DNA of 64,000 nucleotides from positions 124,001-188,000 of the forward strand of contig JAZNAE010000091.1 of NCBI GenBank assembly GCA_045586385.1, in the 5' to 3' direction. Below the pieces are notes generated by a model. It saw nothing but the letters and a program-made list of their open reading frames with translations. It was not told where the DNA came from and ran no database searches. Within the stretch, counting starts at the first letter, position 1. Every line of letters starts with the position of its first letter. Positions 43,164-53,223 of the stretch are shown piece after piece. Made by a program: the position numbers and the translations under genes. Source of the stretch: Suilimivivens sp045586385 (GTDB lineage: Bacteria > Bacillota > Clostridia > Lachnospirales > Lachnospiraceae).

Positions 43164-44111
43164 TCAAAGTATTCCTTTCCTGTTTAGGCATTCCATCATA
43201 TATGTCAAAATAGCATCATCGTCATACAAAAACATATTTTTATCTACCCACACAACATCCTTTTCTCTTCGAAACCACGTAAGCTGCCTTTTGGCAAAAT
43301 GTCTGGAATCACGTTTAATCAAGTATACTGCCTCATCTAAACTGATTTCTCCTTCCAAACAAGACAATATCTCTTTATATCCAAGCCCTTGCATGGAAAC
43401 CATTCCTTTATGGTATCCCATCTCTTTTAATTTTTTCACCTCATCAACAAGTCCTTTTTCAAGCATAATATCCACCCGCTTGTCAATGCGTTCATAAATT
43501 TTTTCTCTTTTATCATTTAACACAAAATAACAGGACTGATAGGCTGATTCTTTTTGTTTTTGCATTTTATTGTGCTCGGATATCGGAAAATGGTTTTTTT
43601 CATAAAATTCCAGTGCTCTAATCACACGTTTACAATTATTTTCATGGATTTCATCTGCGGATACGGGATCAAGTTCCCTTAATTTCTCATGCAGAAAATG
43701 ATTTCCCTTTTCTTTTGCTAACCTTTCCAATTGCTCGCGAAGCTCTGTCTGTTCATCTTCCTCTTCAAAATCAATATCATAAAGGAGTGCCTGTATATAA
43801 AATCCTGTCCCTCCTACAACAATGGGAATCTGTCCTCTTTTATATATTTTTTCCATACATTCCTTTGCCATCTTTTGAAAAGTCACCACACTACATTCTT
43901 CTGATGGCAAGAGGACATCTATCAAGTGATGTGTTATTCCATCCATTTCCCCCGGCATGATTTTGGCCGAACCTATATCCATATATTTATACACCTGCAT
44001 GGAATCAGCCGAAATAATCTCACCATTTATTTCCTTTGCAAGTTTTATGGAAAGTTCTGTTTTCCCTACTGCCGTAGGTCCTGTTAAAACAACTAACGGT
44101 TTTTTATTCAT
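43164..44111 (-). CDS. miaA: tRNA dimethylallyltransferase MiaA
   Basis: Adds a dimethylallyl group to A37 of tRNAs that read UNN codons. The 315-residue protein has the P-loop GPTAVGKTELS (residues 11-21), ISADSMQVYKYMDIGSAK near 34, the VVGGTGFYIQALLYD block near 97 and the C-terminal RQLTWFRRE near 275. Its product i6A is further modified by MiaB, encoded at 50432-51874. RBS GGAGATG. Confidence 0.95.
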   Translation of the reverse strand: MNKKPLVVLTGPTAVGKTELSIKLAKEINGEIISADSMQVYKYMDIGSAKIMPGEMDGITHHLIDVLLPSEECSVVTFQKMAKECMEKIYKRGQIPIVVGGTGFYIQALLYDIDFEEEDEQTELREQLERLAKEKGNHFLHEKLRELDPVSADEIHENNCKRVIRALEFYEKNHFPISEHNKMQKQKESAYQSCYFVLNDKREKIYERIDKRVDIMLEKGLVDEVKKLKEMGYHKGMVSMQGLGYKEILSCLEGEISLDEAVYLIKRDSRHFAKRQLTWFRREKDVVWVDKNMFLYDDDAILTYMMECLNRKGIL

Positions 44112-44142
44112 AAAGCATCTCCGTTATCTTTCTTGCTAATGC

Positions 44143-46011
44143 TTATATAATTCTCTTAAATTTCTTTTCTATTTCATATTTACTCATGGATATAATGGTA
44201 GGTCTTCCATGCGGACAATGGTAGGGATTATCAAGTGTAAGCAACTCATCAATTAATGTTTCCATTTCTTTGATGTCCATGCTGTTATTTCCCTTTACCG
44301 CTGCTTTACATGCCATGGAAGCCAACTTTTGCAAAATCACTTCAGGGGTCCCCCTCATAGGATTTTCTGAAAGTTCGTCTAAAATCTCTGTAAACAATTC
44401 TTTTTCATTACAACCATATAAATCAACCGGCATACTGCGAAGGGCATAAGCGTTATCACCGAATTCCTCGATTTCAAAGCCCAAATCTGCAAAGTAAGAC
44501 ACATACTCCTGCAACAAATTGCATTCCCTACCTGTAAGGGATAATATAATCGGCGGACTGAGTAATTGGGAATTCATCTCCTTGCCGGCAAGCATTTTTA
44601 AGAACCGTTCATACTTCACCTTTTCATGGGCCGCATGCTGGTCCACGATTAATAACTTATCTTTAAATGCAATTAACCAATAGGTATCAAATACCTGTCC
44701 TAAAATCTTATATTCATCTCTTGCCTCTTTTATCAGAATTTTCTCTTCAAAAAGATTTAATTGCGTAGGTTTCTCAACAAAAATATGTTGTTCTGCTTTT
44801 ATAATATTTGCATGAATTCCTTCATTTTTTTGCGGCATTTCATCATAATTGCTGCCAAAAATCCTGCTTGTAACCACTTTTTGCAAGGAATCCTTTATTT
44901 CATATGCAGGTATCTCTTCCCGCACCATGTTTTCAATTCTTTTTGCTTCAAACGGCTCTGGGGCTTTTACCGGTTTTGCCTTTTCATTATCTTCTTCGAC
45001 AAGAATCACTTCGGGAATCATTTCTATCTGATGCAGTTTCTCATATACTGCACCTGATAAAAACTGATACAATTCATTTCCTTTATGAATACGGATCTGC
45101 ATTTTGGAAGGATGTACATTTACATCTATTTCCTTTGGTTCCATTTCCAAATGTAACACTACAAATGGAAATTTGTGTTGCATCAGATACTGACGATAAC
45201 CCTCTTCTATCGCTTTTGCAATCAAATCATCTTTAATAAATCTGCCGTTCATAAAATATATTTCAAAATTACGATTGGAACGGTTTATTTCCGGTTTGCC
45301 AATATACCCATGTACTTTACACAGTTCACATTCTGCTTCAAATGGAATGATTGCATCTGCCATTTCTCTTCCGTATATTCTGTAGATAACTTCTTTTAAG
45401 TCACCATTTCCCGATGTATGAAACTTTACTTGCCCGTTATTTACAAATTTAACGGAAATATCAGGCCTTGCAAGTGCCATATGCTCCATAAGATCTGCTA
45501 CATAACTGCCTTCTGTTTGTGGTTGTTTTAAAAACTTTTTTCTTGCAGGCGTATTATAAAACAGATTATGTATCAAAAAGGTTGTCCCTGTAGGCGCACC
45601 GATTTCTTCAAAATCTTCTTCCTTACCTCCCGCAATAGCATATTTCACACCGGTCAAATCATCTTTTGTCTTCGTAATCACTTCCACCTGCGAAACAGCT
45701 GCAATACTGGATAATGCTTCTCCTCTAAAGCCAAGGCTTGTTGCGTATGTCAAGTCATCAATGGAAGAAATCTTGCTCGTAGCATGCCGAAGAAATGCCT
45801 TTTTCACCTGCTCTTTTTCTATGCCACATCCGTTATCCGTAACGCGAATCAAGGAAATACCGCCGTCTTTTAACTCAACGGTAACTGCACCGGCTCCGGC
45901 ATCTATTGCATTTTCCAAAAGTTCTTTTACTACACTTGCAGGCCTCTCTACTACCTCACCTGCGGCAATCTGATCAATTGTATTCTGGCTTAAAAGTTCA
46001 ATTGTAGGCAT
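44143..46011 (-). CDS. mutL: DNA mismatch repair protein MutL
   Basis: Links MutS mismatch detection to strand removal. The 622-residue protein has the GHKL ATPase domain (ELLENAIDAGAGAV, DNGCGI, TSLGFRGEALSS), a variable linker and a C-terminal endonuclease domain with the DQHAAHEKVKYE motif near residue 467 and a CPHGRP zinc-site motif near the end. The endonuclease motif fits bacteria that lack MutH. It follows mutS after about 40 bases. RBS AAAGGATG. Confidence 0.96.
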   Translation of the reverse strand: MPTIELLSQNTIDQIAAGEVVERPASVVKELLENAIDAGAGAVTVELKDGGISLIRVTDNGCGIEKEQVKKAFLRHATSKISSIDDLTYATSLGFRGEALSSIAAVSQVEVITKTKDDLTGVKYAIAGGKEEDFEEIGAPTGTTFLIHNLFYNTPARKKFLKQPQTEGSYVADLMEHMALARPDISVKFVNNGQVKFHTSGNGDLKEVIYRIYGREMADAIIPFEAECELCKVHGYIGKPEINRSNRNFEIYFMNGRFIKDDLIAKAIEEGYRQYLMQHKFPFVVLHLEMEPKEIDVNVHPSKMQIRIHKGNELYQFLSGAVYEKLHQIEMIPEVILVEEDNEKAKPVKAPEPFEAKRIENMVREEIPAYEIKDSLQKVVTSRIFGSNYDEMPQKNEGIHANIIKAEQHIFVEKPTQLNLFEEKILIKEARDEYKILGQVFDTYWLIAFKDKLLIVDQHAAHEKVKYERFLKMLAGKEMNSQLLSPPIILSLTGRECNLLQEYVSYFADLGFEIEEFGDNAYALRSMPVDLYGCNEKELFTEILDELSENPMRGTPEVILQKLASMACKAAVKGNNSMDIKEMETLIDELLTLDNPYHCPHGRPTIISMSKYEIEKKFKRII

Positions 46012-46050
46012 ATCTCATCCTTTCTGCTTAACCACTTTAAGCGATTGCTG

Positions 46051-48699
46051 TTACCATCTGTTTTTTAACTTGTTTTGAAACCTGTATAATGTATTAAGTG
46101 CATCAAGCGGAGTCAGATTGGAGATATCAATATCCTTTAACTCCTGAATAATATCTTCGTCTTTTACAGTGTCAAACAGTGACATTTGGCTTAGATCCAC
46201 TTCATCATACTTAACAACACTCTTTTTCTTACTGTCTTTCTGTTCAATCACAATACTTTGAACTTTCTCAGAAATATCATTGTCACAAAGCTGTTCTACG
46301 ATTTCTTTTGCTCTGTCAATCACCATATCGGGAACTCCGGCAAGCTTTGCTACCTGTATTCCATAACTCTTGTCGGCACCACCTTTGACAATCTTACGAA
46401 GGAAAACAATATCATCCCCTTTTTCTTTTACGGCGATGCAATAGTTGTTTACATTGCTCATCTTTCCTTCTAATTCTGTCAGTTCATGATAATGTGTTGC
46501 AAACAAAGTTTTTGCTCCCAACAGTTTTTTATTGCTGATATGCTCAATCACTGCCCACGCAATACTAAGTCCGTCAAACGTAGATGTGCCCCTTCCGATT
46601 TCGTCTAAAATAAGCAAACTATCGGCTGTTGCATTACGTAAAATATTGGCCACTTCATTCATCTCGACCATAAATGTACTTTGTCCGCTTGCAAGGTCAT
46701 CGGAAGCTCCAACTCTTGTAAAAATACGGTCCACAATACTGATATTTGCACTTTCTGCAGGAACAAAACAACCAATCTGCGCCATAAGGACAATTAAAGC
46801 AACCTGTCTCATATAAGTAGACTTACCTGCCATGTTGGGACCTGTGATTACCGATACACAATATTTATGATTATCCAGATAGGTATCGTTACTGATAAAC
46901 ATATCACTGTCTATCATCTGTTCCACCACAGGATGTCTTCCCGCTTTAATATCAATAATTCCTTTTTCATTCATAGCCGGGCGGACAAAACGGTTCCTCT
47001 CCGCTACAACAGAGAACGATGCATACACATCCAGCATTGCAACAGCCTTTGCTGTTTGCTGGATTCGTTCAATTTCATCCGCTATGGCATCTCTGATCCG
47101 GCAAAACATGTCATATTCAAGAGTAAAGAGTTTATCCTCTGCATTTAATATGGAATCTTCTAACTCTTTTAACCGTGCATTGGTATAACGTTCTGCATTT
47201 GCCAGTGTCTGCTTACGGATATAATCCTCCGGAACAAGATTTTGGTAAGAATTCGTCACTTCAAAGTAATAACCGAACACCTTATTATACTTGATTTTCA
47301 GATTTTTAATCCCTGTACGCTCCCGATCATCTTCTTCAAGCTGTGCAAGCCAATTTTTTCCTTCCGTTTTTGCATTACGAAGAGAATCTATGGTATCATC
47401 AAAACCTTCTTTTATAATACCGCCTTCCTTGATGGCTATGGGTGGCTCCTCCGTAATGGAAGCGTCAATCAATGCGAAAATATCTTCCAAATCATCCATT
47501 TGCCGGTTAATCTCGTCAAGTAAGCCATTATTAAATTCATTTAACAATGTTTTGATATGTGGAAGCATTTTAAGGGAGTTGCGAAAAGCAATCAAATCGC
47601 GTGGATTGGCTGTCTTATAACTCACTTTTCCCAAAAGACGCTCCAAATCATAAATCGGATTTAAATATTCCCTAATTTCTTCTCTGAGCATCGGTTGACC
47701 GCACAGGTCAGATACTGCATCTAATCTTTTTTCTATTTGCTCTTTATCAATTAATGGCTGTTCTATATACTGTCTGAGTGTTCTGGCTCCCATGGCCGTT
47801 TTGGTTTTATCAAGAACCCATAAAAGAGAGCCTCTTTTTTGTTTTTCCCTAAGGGTTTCCGTAAGTTCTAAGTTTCTTCTGGTAGAACTGTCAAGCAACA
47901 TATATTTGCTGGTTAAATAAGGATATAAATGGGTGAAATGAGCAAGGGAATTTTTTTGCGTATCGTACAAATACAACAAAAGCGCCCCGGCTGCAATCAG
48001 TCCTGCGGGAAAATCTTCAATTCCCATTCCGTGAAGCGTATTTACACGAAAATGTTTGAGTAAACATTTTCTACATCTGTCTTCATCATAAAAATGCGGT
48101 TCGAGAGAATATACGGTAATTCCCAGTCTGTTCTTTAAATCTTCAAAATCTAACCCACTCACCAAAAGTGCATCATTACAAATAATTTCACTGGGATGAT
48201 ATTTGTTAATTTCATCAAGAAGTTTTTTATCGTCATCAACTTCCGTCAAATAATAATCACCTGTCGTAACATCAGCCGCGGATATTCCCGTTTTCCCTTC
48301 GAAATAGGCAATGCTCATAAGATAATTATTTCTCTCACTGTCAAGCGCCTGCACATTTAAATTCGTACCGGGTGTTACAATTCTTACCACTTCACGTTTT
48401 ACGATTCCCTTTGCAAGCTTCGGGTCTTCTACCTGTTCGCAAATAGCAACCTTATACCCTTTGGAAACAAGTTTATTCAGATATCCTTCCACAGCATGAT
48501 AAGGGACCCCACACATAGGGGCTCTTTCATCAAGTCCGCATGCCTTTCCGGTAAGCGTAATTTCCAGTTCTCTTGACGCTGTAATCGCATCGTCAAAAAA
48601 CATTTCATAAAAATCACCCAACCGATAGAAAAGGATACAATCCGCATATTCTTTTTTGGTTTCCAGATACTGCTGCATCATGGGAGTTAGCTCTGCCAT
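46051..48699 (-). CDS. mutS: DNA mismatch repair protein MutS
   Basis: Recognises mismatches and small loops. The 882-residue protein begins with the mismatch-binding domain (ILFYRLGDFYEMF, with the Phe-x-Glu of the reading wedge), then connector, lever and clamp domains, and the ABC-type ATPase with GPNMAGKSTYMRQ (Walker A, near residue 615) and LILDEIGRGTSTFDG (Walker B). The last residues form a short helix-turn-helix with NTLYRFQNKL. The ribosome site is weak. Precedes mutL. Confidence 0.97.
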   Translation of the reverse strand: MAELTPMMQQYLETKKEYADCILFYRLGDFYEMFFDDAITASRELEITLTGKACGLDERAPMCGVPYHAVEGYLNKLVSKGYKVAICEQVEDPKLAKGIVKREVVRIVTPGTNLNVQALDSERNNYLMSIAYFEGKTGISAADVTTGDYYLTEVDDDKKLLDEINKYHPSEIICNDALLVSGLDFEDLKNRLGITVYSLEPHFYDEDRCRKCLLKHFRVNTLHGMGIEDFPAGLIAAGALLLYLYDTQKNSLAHFTHLYPYLTSKYMLLDSSTRRNLELTETLREKQKRGSLLWVLDKTKTAMGARTLRQYIEQPLIDKEQIEKRLDAVSDLCGQPMLREEIREYLNPIYDLERLLGKVSYKTANPRDLIAFRNSLKMLPHIKTLLNEFNNGLLDEINRQMDDLEDIFALIDASITEEPPIAIKEGGIIKEGFDDTIDSLRNAKTEGKNWLAQLEEDDRERTGIKNLKIKYNKVFGYYFEVTNSYQNLVPEDYIRKQTLANAERYTNARLKELEDSILNAEDKLFTLEYDMFCRIRDAIADEIERIQQTAKAVAMLDVYASFSVVAERNRFVRPAMNEKGIIDIKAGRHPVVEQMIDSDMFISNDTYLDNHKYCVSVITGPNMAGKSTYMRQVALIVLMAQIGCFVPAESANISIVDRIFTRVGASDDLASGQSTFMVEMNEVANILRNATADSLLILDEIGRGTSTFDGLSIAWAVIEHISNKKLLGAKTLFATHYHELTELEGKMSNVNNYCIAVKEKGDDIVFLRKIVKGGADKSYGIQVAKLAGVPDMVIDRAKEIVEQLCDNDISEKVQSIVIEQKDSKKKSVVKYDEVDLSQMSLFDTVKDEDIIQELKDIDISNLTPLDALNTLYRFQNKLKNRW

Positions 48700-48718
48700 T
48701 TTTTCACCGTCCGTATTT

Positions 48719-50389
48719 TTAAACTTCTTCTGCTCTCTTTAATGCATCATCGATATGTGCACAGAAATTCTCACTTCCTACTATATCATAAAATCCTGCT
48801 TTTTGCATAACATGCATAGGTTGTTCATTTACATGTGATAAAATAAGTTTTACATTTTTTCTCTTACATTTTTCAAGAAGCTGTTCCAAATTATGCATTG
48901 CCGTCGCATCAATCGCATTTACGCTTCTCATTCGGATAATGAGATTCTTGGTACTCTCCGGCACAGAAATTTTAAGTAATTTATCTGCCGCCGCAAAAAA
49001 CATCGGTCCGCTGATTTCATACACAAGTGTTCCTTCCGGCACTTTCTTAAGCTCAATGGCATCCGGATCAGTTTCATCATTTACATATTTCCAACCCTCT
49101 ACCTGTGTCACATCACTCATTCGTTTCATAAACAAAATTGCTGCAAATACGATTCCGACTTCAATGGCAACTACCAGGTCAAATACAACCGTTAAAACAA
49201 ATGTCACGATAAGAACCGCGGTATCACTCTTTGGAGATGTTTTTACAAGATATACAAATTCTCTCCAGCCACACATATTATAAGCTACCATAAATAAGAT
49301 TGCTGCAATGGCAGGCATGGGAATTAAAGCTGCGTACGGCATAAAGATTACTAAAATTAATAATAAAACAACGGCATGAACCATACCGGATATAGGTGAA
49401 CGTCCACCATTCTTTACGTTAGCAGCGGTTCTTGCAATGGCTCCGGTTGCAGGAATACCGCCAAAAAGTGCACTGGCCACATTACCCGCCCCTTGTGCTA
49501 CAAGTTCCATATTCGATCTGTGTTTCGAATGAATCATACTGTCAGATACTACACAGGAAAGCAATGACTCCACCGCTGCCAAAATTGCAATAGTAAGTGC
49601 ATTACTGAACTGTCCTCTGATTAAATCAAAACTGATAAAAGGAATTTGAAATGTTGGCGGCTTATTGGTAATTTCATATAAGGTTCCAATAGTATTTACT
49701 TCCATATGTAATCCGCTTACCATTCCGATTCCCGCAAAAACCGCAAGTAATGACGGCGGAATACTTCCCAAGACTTTTCCGGCTTTTCCGGGCACAATTT
49801 TAGCCACATAAGGCCATATTATTAAAATAACGAGACAAACCATCCCTACTATAAGGGCTTGCATATTCATTGTCCCGATGTTGGCAAATACTGCTTCTAC
49901 CTTTTCTATTGTCTCTACGGGACTTGTTCCCGCCGGATAAGTAAGTCCCAGAAAATCCTTAATTTGTCCGATAGCGATTGTAACCGCTATACCTGCTGTA
50001 AACCCTGTAGTAATCGTATAGGGAATAAAACGGATCAAATTCCCCAGTCTTAAAACACCCATTAATATAAGCAGGATACCTGCCATGATGGTTGCTACCA
50101 CAAGACCTTCCATTCCACTTGTGGCCACAATCCCTGCTACAATCGTTGCAAAGGCTGCTGTAGGACCGGAAATCTGCACGCGGCTTCCTCCCAATAAGGA
50201 AATCACAAATCCCGCTACAATTGCCGTATAAAGACCCTTTTCCGGACCGACGCCGGAAGCAAGGGCAAGGGCGATTGATAAGGGAAGGGCAATAATTGCC
50301 ACAATAATACCTGCAACAACATCCTTCGCTAATTGCTCTTTTGAATAGTTTTTCAGTACTGAAAACAACTTCGGTTTTAATTTTTCCAT
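48719..50389 (-). CDS. SulP family anion transporter with STAS domain
   Basis: Membrane transporter of 556 residues: about 11-12 TM helices in the SLC26/SulP fold, beginning with DVVAGIIVAIIALPLSIALALASG and the GSRVQISGPTAAFATIVAG motif near residue 68, followed by a cytosolic STAS domain (about 440-550; NLIIRMRSVNAIDATAMHNLEQLL). Substrates in the family include sulfate, bicarbonate and dicarboxylates; none can be assigned. It is inserted between miaB and mutS on the same strand. RBS GAGGATGG. Confidence 0.9.
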   Translation of the reverse strand: MEKLKPKLFSVLKNYSKEQLAKDVVAGIIVAIIALPLSIALALASGVGPEKGLYTAIVAGFVISLLGGSRVQISGPTAAFATIVAGIVATSGMEGLVVATIMAGILLILMGVLRLGNLIRFIPYTITTGFTAGIAVTIAIGQIKDFLGLTYPAGTSPVETIEKVEAVFANIGTMNMQALIVGMVCLVILIIWPYVAKIVPGKAGKVLGSIPPSLLAVFAGIGMVSGLHMEVNTIGTLYEITNKPPTFQIPFISFDLIRGQFSNALTIAILAAVESLLSCVVSDSMIHSKHRSNMELVAQGAGNVASALFGGIPATGAIARTAANVKNGGRSPISGMVHAVVLLLILVIFMPYAALIPMPAIAAILFMVAYNMCGWREFVYLVKTSPKSDTAVLIVTFVLTVVFDLVVAIEVGIVFAAILFMKRMSDVTQVEGWKYVNDETDPDAIELKKVPEGTLVYEISGPMFFAAADKLLKISVPESTKNLIIRMRSVNAIDATAMHNLEQLLEKCKRKNVKLILSHVNEQPMHVMQKAGFYDIVGSENFCAHIDDALKRAEEV

Positions 50390-50431
50390 TTTTCCATCCT
50401 CGTATTTTGAATTTTTATCTGTTTGGTATAA

Positions 50432-51874
50432 TTATTTCTCCGTCATTTCTCCCAAGTAATAAAATCCATGACATTCTTTCAAATAAACCGGTACAATCTG
50501 ACCAATCAATTCCTTGCCACCTTTAAAGTGTACAATCGTGTTATTGGAAAGGCGCCCCGTTAATAATGTATGATCCTGTTCATTTACTTCTTCAACCAAA
50601 GCATCCATCGTTTGTCCCTGCAGAAGTGCAACACGCATACGGGCCGTTTCCTGTACTGTTTGAAGAACTTTATCAAAACCTTCTTTTACGATATTTTCGG
50701 GAACCTGATTTTCCATTGCGGCAGCAGGTGTACCTGTTCTCTTGGAATAAATAAAGGTAAATGCATTTTCATATTGTACTTTTTTAATGACATCAATCGT
50801 TTCTTCTACATCTTCTAATGTTTCACCCGGAAATCCCACAATGATGTCTGTCGTAAGTGCAATATCCGGAATTTCCTTTCGGATTTTCTCAGCCAACGCA
50901 AGATACTGCTCCTTCGTATATCTACGGTTCATTGCCGTAAGAATTCTTGTAGAACCTGCCTGCAGGGGCAAATGCAAATGCCTGCATATCTTCTTTGATT
51001 CCTTCATTACCTGAATCAGTTCGTCTGACAAATCTTTCGGATGTGAGGTCATAAAGCGGATACGCTCAAGTCCATCTATCTTTTCAATCTCTTTCAAAAG
51101 CTGTGCAAATGACATAGGTTCTTCTAAATTCTTTCCGTAAGAATTTACATTTTGCCCAAGCAGCATAATTTCCACAACTCCATCTGCAACCAGTCTTTCA
51201 ATTTCTTTTATAATGTCCTTCGGGTTACGGCTTCTCTCCCGCCCCCGCACATAAGGAACAATGCAATAACTGCAAAAATTATTACATCCGAACATAATGT
51301 TAATTCCCGACTTAAACGGGTATTTTCTCTCTACCGGCAAATCCTCCACTATCTGGTCTGTATCATCCCAGATATCAATCACCATAGTTTCATTTTCAAA
51401 CATAGCCACCAACAATTCGGCAAATTTATAGATATTATGTGTTCCGAAAATCAAATCAACAAAACGATAACTTTTCTTTATTTTTTCTATTACGGAAGGC
51501 TCCTGCATCATACACCCGCAAAGTGCTATCTTTTTATGCGGATTTTTCTTCTTTAAACTGTTCAGGTGACCCAGTCTTCCATATACGCGCTGATTTGCAT
51601 TATCTCTTACGGTACAGGTATTGTATATCACAAAATCAGCATCTTCCTCTTCCACCAAAAGATAACCTGCAAGTTCTAAAATACCTGCAAGCTTCTCGGA
51701 ATCCCTTGCATTCATCTGACAACCGAACGTCGTTACACAACACGTAGGTTTGTGCCCCAGTTCCATTTCTAATGCATGCACATATTCCTTTGCTTTTTCT
51801 ATAAAGAGAAACTGACGCTTTGTTTCCTCAGCGCCATTTATCTTTTCTGTAATTTGTTTTGTATTCTGCTTCAT
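50432..51874 (-). CDS. miaB: tRNA-2-methylthio-N6-dimethylallyladenosine synthase MiaB
   Basis: Radical SAM methylthiotransferase that converts i6A37 of tRNA to ms2i6A37. The 480-residue protein has an N-terminal domain with the three auxiliary-cluster cysteines (TFGCQMN, YNTCTVR, CGCMMQ), the radical SAM motif CNNFCSYCIVPYVRGRERSR near residue 195, and a C-terminal TRAM domain with GRLSNNTIVHFKG. It works on the product of MiaA, encoded downstream. RBS AAAGGAAAC. Confidence 0.95.
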   Translation of the reverse strand: MKQNTKQITEKINGAEETKRQFLFIEKAKEYVHALEMELGHKPTCCVTTFGCQMNARDSEKLAGILELAGYLLVEEEDADFVIYNTCTVRDNANQRVYGRLGHLNSLKKKNPHKKIALCGCMMQEPSVIEKIKKSYRFVDLIFGTHNIYKFAELLVAMFENETMVIDIWDDTDQIVEDLPVERKYPFKSGINIMFGCNNFCSYCIVPYVRGRERSRNPKDIIKEIERLVADGVVEIMLLGQNVNSYGKNLEEPMSFAQLLKEIEKIDGLERIRFMTSHPKDLSDELIQVMKESKKICRHLHLPLQAGSTRILTAMNRRYTKEQYLALAEKIRKEIPDIALTTDIIVGFPGETLEDVEETIDVIKKVQYENAFTFIYSKRTGTPAAAMENQVPENIVKEGFDKVLQTVQETARMRVALLQGQTMDALVEEVNEQDHTLLTGRLSNNTIVHFKGGKELIGQIVPVYLKECHGFYYLGEMTEK

Positions 51875-51888
51875 ATAAATCGTTTCCT

Positions 51889-52626
51889 TTAATCATTTAC
51901 CCTATAAAGATATGCACGTCCTCTTTTTCCGCACCTCTTTACAATATTTAAGTAATGCAATATATGCATTACTCTCTGCGCTTCCTTGTTCTTGATTTTA
52001 ACTTCTTTTGCAAATTCAGCTACCGTGAACTCTCCGCTAAGTTCATAAGGAATAATTTGCATATAATCTTCCGTTCTTTCAAACAGAATCTCATCTACCA
52101 TATCAACCGGAATCCTGTCATAGCGGACAGAGCCCTTCTTCTTATCCTTACTATATCCATTTAAAAGTCTGTATTCTTCTATATCAAGAAGAACTATCAA
52201 AATCCGTAGATTTGGATGTTGTAAAAACATTTTAATTTTATACAACTCATAAAATGCCTTATATACATTGCCTTTTACAGGACTTTTACGAAGCGGACTG
52301 CATTCTCCCGTTTCTTCATCTATCCACGAAAGCCATTTTATATGTGGCACAGGATATATAACGGTAACCGGATACTCTTGCAAAAAACACTCCAACTTAT
52401 TCCTCATTTTGTCGAAATGAGCTGTCTGTATTTCAAAAATTTCTTTTCCTGTATAAATATCGGCAACATACCCGTTAATGGGAATTTCTTGCATGTCTCT
52501 ATCCGGAGCATAATAATCCTTCAGTATTCCATGCACCGTTTTCTCTTTCAGTGTACCAATTCCGTAACGTTCTCTGTTTGTCGATATAAACTCATTTTTT
52601 ATTTCTATAAATCTTTCTTTGTCCAT
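51889..52626 (-). CDS. hypothetical protein, possible PD-(D/E)XK-like nuclease with C-terminal winged helix
   Basis: I do not recognise a named family. In the N-terminal 100 residues, E28 sits in a helix (EKTVHGILKDYY), D56 in the strand VADIYTG and E65-x-Q67 in the strand FEIQTAHF: an order reminiscent of PD-(D/E)XK nucleases with Gln in place of Lys. The middle (LRILIVLLDIEEYRLL) is alpha/beta. The last 75 residues (TVAEFAKEVKIKNKEAQRVMHILHYLNIVKRCGKRGRAYLYRV in outline) look like a winged helix for DNA binding. It lies between gtrA and miaB on their strand. No good ribosome site is seen. The nuclease reading is inference. Confidence 0.6.
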   Translation of the reverse strand: MDKERFIEIKNEFISTNRERYGIGTLKEKTVHGILKDYYAPDRDMQEIPINGYVADIYTGKEIFEIQTAHFDKMRNKLECFLQEYPVTVIYPVPHIKWLSWIDEETGECSPLRKSPVKGNVYKAFYELYKIKMFLQHPNLRILIVLLDIEEYRLLNGYSKDKKKGSVRYDRIPVDMVDEILFERTEDYMQIIPYELSGEFTVAEFAKEVKIKNKEAQRVMHILHYLNIVKRCGKRGRAYLYRVND

Positions 52627-52645
52627 ATAAAAAATACATGACGTC

Positions 52646-53071
52646 TTATTTACGCTCTAAAAAAATCTTTCTTGAAATAAAATTATATACCATAACAATG
52701 CCGGTTGCTATAACAGAACTGATAGATACCATCCATTCATCAGAAATTATACTTTGCAGTGCCGGTGTATGTTTGTAAATACCGTCAATACATACAAACA
52801 TTACAATCTCATTAATCAGCAAACCAATTGCTGACAATATAATAAATCCCGTAAACTCTTTGTTTCTATCCATCTCTTTTTTTGCGGTAAAAACAAATTT
52901 GATACTCAGGATATAGTTTACAACAGCCGATATGACAAATCCCAAAAATTTGGATACTAAGTAATGCACTCCGAAAATATTGGCAAGTCCGGCTGTAATT
53001 CCAAAATCAATCAGAAAACAAAAAAAACCCACTACACCAAATTTGAGAATTTGTTCGATTAAACCTTTCAT
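52646..53071 (-). CDS. GtrA family membrane protein
   Basis: A 141-residue protein with four TM helices and the GtrA pattern FGVVGFFCFLIDFGITAGLA at the start and VNYILSIKFVF near residue 52. Relatives are thought to move lipid-linked sugars or assist cell-surface glycosylation. No glycosyltransferase gene is next to it, so its partner is unknown. AAAGGA site about 13 bases before the ATG. Confidence 0.87.
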   Translation of the reverse strand: MKGLIEQILKFGVVGFFCFLIDFGITAGLANIFGVHYLVSKFLGFVISAVVNYILSIKFVFTAKKEMDRNKEFTGFIILSAIGLLINEIVMFVCIDGIYKHTPALQSIISDEWMVSISSVIATGIVMVYNFISRKIFLERK

Positions 53072-53121
53072 AGATTATTATTAATCCTTTCTCTTATTGT
53101 ACACAGTATTAACCACTCATC

Positions 53122-53163
53122 AAAAAGGAATGCCATGCATAGGATATTATAACATGACATTCC
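53122..53163 (-). terminator. Terminator after the Cys-rich peptide gene
   Basis: An 11-base stem with a G-U pair on the minus strand (53127-53137 with 53153-53163), followed by five T on that strand. Confidence 0.75.
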
Positions 53164-53223
53164 GATTTTGAAATAATTTTTTTTATTAAATTTTACAAAT
53201 CGTAAAATAATTTAACATGCAAT

